A stretch of 64,000 bases of DNA from Stentor roeselii (taxonomy: Eukaryota; Ciliophora; Heterotrichea; Heterotrichida; Stentoridae): contig RSEH01000218.1 in the NCBI GenBank assembly GCA_006503475.1, positions 19,222-83,221 of the forward strand, in the 5' to 3' direction. The position numbers and the translations under genes are program-made. Of the stretch, positions 63,064 to 64,000 are shown piece by piece. The notes beneath the pieces were generated by a model, which saw only the letters and a program-made list of their open reading frames with translations, ran no database searches and had not been told where the DNA came from. Every line of letters begins with the position of its first letter. The stretch's first letter is position 1.

Positions 63064-64000
63064 TAATTTAATTTGATTGTTAGCTCTAATGTCTAAAATT
63101 TAGTTTTGCTTTGAGGATTCTGCCTCTGATGATTGATGTTATTCTTGTTACTTTTAGAAAGTTACTAGAATTTTGATACAAAATATCTCTAAAAATTTAA
63201 GATTTCTTAGCTTTCAATGATTCCTTTAACAAATGGAATAAGAACTACATGAGTCTTCAATTCTTAGTCTCCTTAGGAATTCATATTGCTTTAAAAACAA
63301 GAAAAGAATTTCAAACTGTTCAGAATGAATTCTATATTTGAACAAAAATCAGAAAAAATGCTTTACAAGGTTAAAATATCTAAACTAATAATTAATTTCT
63401 GCTTTTATAATAATCACGAAGTTCAAACTTATTTCAAAACTTGAGATTTAGCTATTCTTAGAATCAATAATAAATTTAGCCAAATTTTGTTTTAGGATTG
63501 TATATTCACGCCTTTTTGATTCTGATTGATGAATCTGAATAGATGCTCAAGGATTTTAGTTAAGTTGCGGGTAAATGTTTATATTTCATAGTAAAAGCCT
63601 CCCAAGCATTTATGTGATTTTATAATATTTTTACTTTTGGAATCTAATAGATGAGTGAGACTCGATACTGTCTATATTATTAGATGCTATGAATAATATA
63701 AAATCAATCTAGATAATTAATTAGCCAAAATCATTATGAAATAATATGATAGAAGGTAAAAAGGTAGGTTGATGATTTTTTCAAAGTAGACAATATTGAC
63801 TCAATTCTATAATTAAAACGAAACAATTTTAATAAAGTCTGTTTCATTATTCTTAGAAAATAGATAATGAAAAGCAACTATAATAAATAATCGAGAAGAG
63901 CATAATCTTTACTTAACCATCCATAAAACTCTTGGATAAATTTTCCTTGTGAAGTCTGTTCCAAATGATAATATCTAGATGCTTTTTGATGCTAAAAGTT
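63064..64000. other. AT-rich intergenic to window end
   Basis: 937 bp with no recognisable gene, repeat or RNA. Confidence 0.6.

Overview
This is AT-rich nuclear DNA from a protist and most likely a ciliate of the Stentor type (Heterotrichea). Three things in the sequence point there. Long open frames end on TAA, TAG and TGA alike, so the code is standard, unlike Tetrahymena, Paramecium or Blepharisma. Genes are packed closely: two convergent pairs have stop codons 0 and 1 base apart. Several reading frames only make sense after removing introns of exactly 15 nt. Seven of these begin GTA, end TAG and carry A at position 10; an eighth candidate (EB1) lacks that A. Tiny 15-16 nt introns are the known hallmark of Stentor and its relatives. 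The species itself is an inference. I saw no rRNA, tRNA, CRISPR array or transposase gene.

Layout: 0.1-8.4 kb is a minus-strand run (P4-ATPase flippase, unknown protein, large coiled coil, EB1 plus-end protein). 8.8-18.0 kb mixes an ANP32-like LRR protein, a BAH-PHD chromatin reader, a hidden intron-bearing gene, a CFAP77-like ciliary protein, a PP2C phosphatase, a coiled coil and cystathionine gamma-lyase. 18.2-22.5 kb holds four tandem minus-strand genes plus one relic for small proteins (151-173 aa) that match the microtubule-binding stalk head of dynein heavy chains with no motor attached; this is the main discovery candidate. 22.6-41.3 kb holds a ZIP zinc transporter, S-adenosylhomocysteine hydrolase, a TPR protein, a USP7-like deubiquitinase followed by a ~150 bp tandem repeat, a four-TM protein, two small intron-bearing genes, a DENN-domain protein and a kelch-like protein. 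42.2-48.6 kb is one 2154-aa gene fusing 35 WD40 repeats (enough for five seven-bladed propellers) to an ankyrin-like segment and a TRP-like channel. 48.8-49.2 kb carries a small gene apparently broken by a run of 15-16 nt intron-like units with 3-nt pieces between them. 49.8-61.4 kb is a divergent pair of giant cysteine-rich, LamG-like, multi-pass surface proteins, each completed by one 15-nt intron. The window ends with a cysteine-rich zinc-binding protein and empty AT-rich DNA.

There are no operons in the bacterial sense. Several products share a cytoskeleton theme (EB1, CFAP77, coiled coils, dynein-stalk-like heads), and two belong to the methionine/homocysteine cycle (AHCY, cystathionine lyase), but gene order alone does not link them. 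5' leaders of many genes are G-poor and A/C-rich on the sense strand, which creates misleading K/P/N/T-rich open frames.
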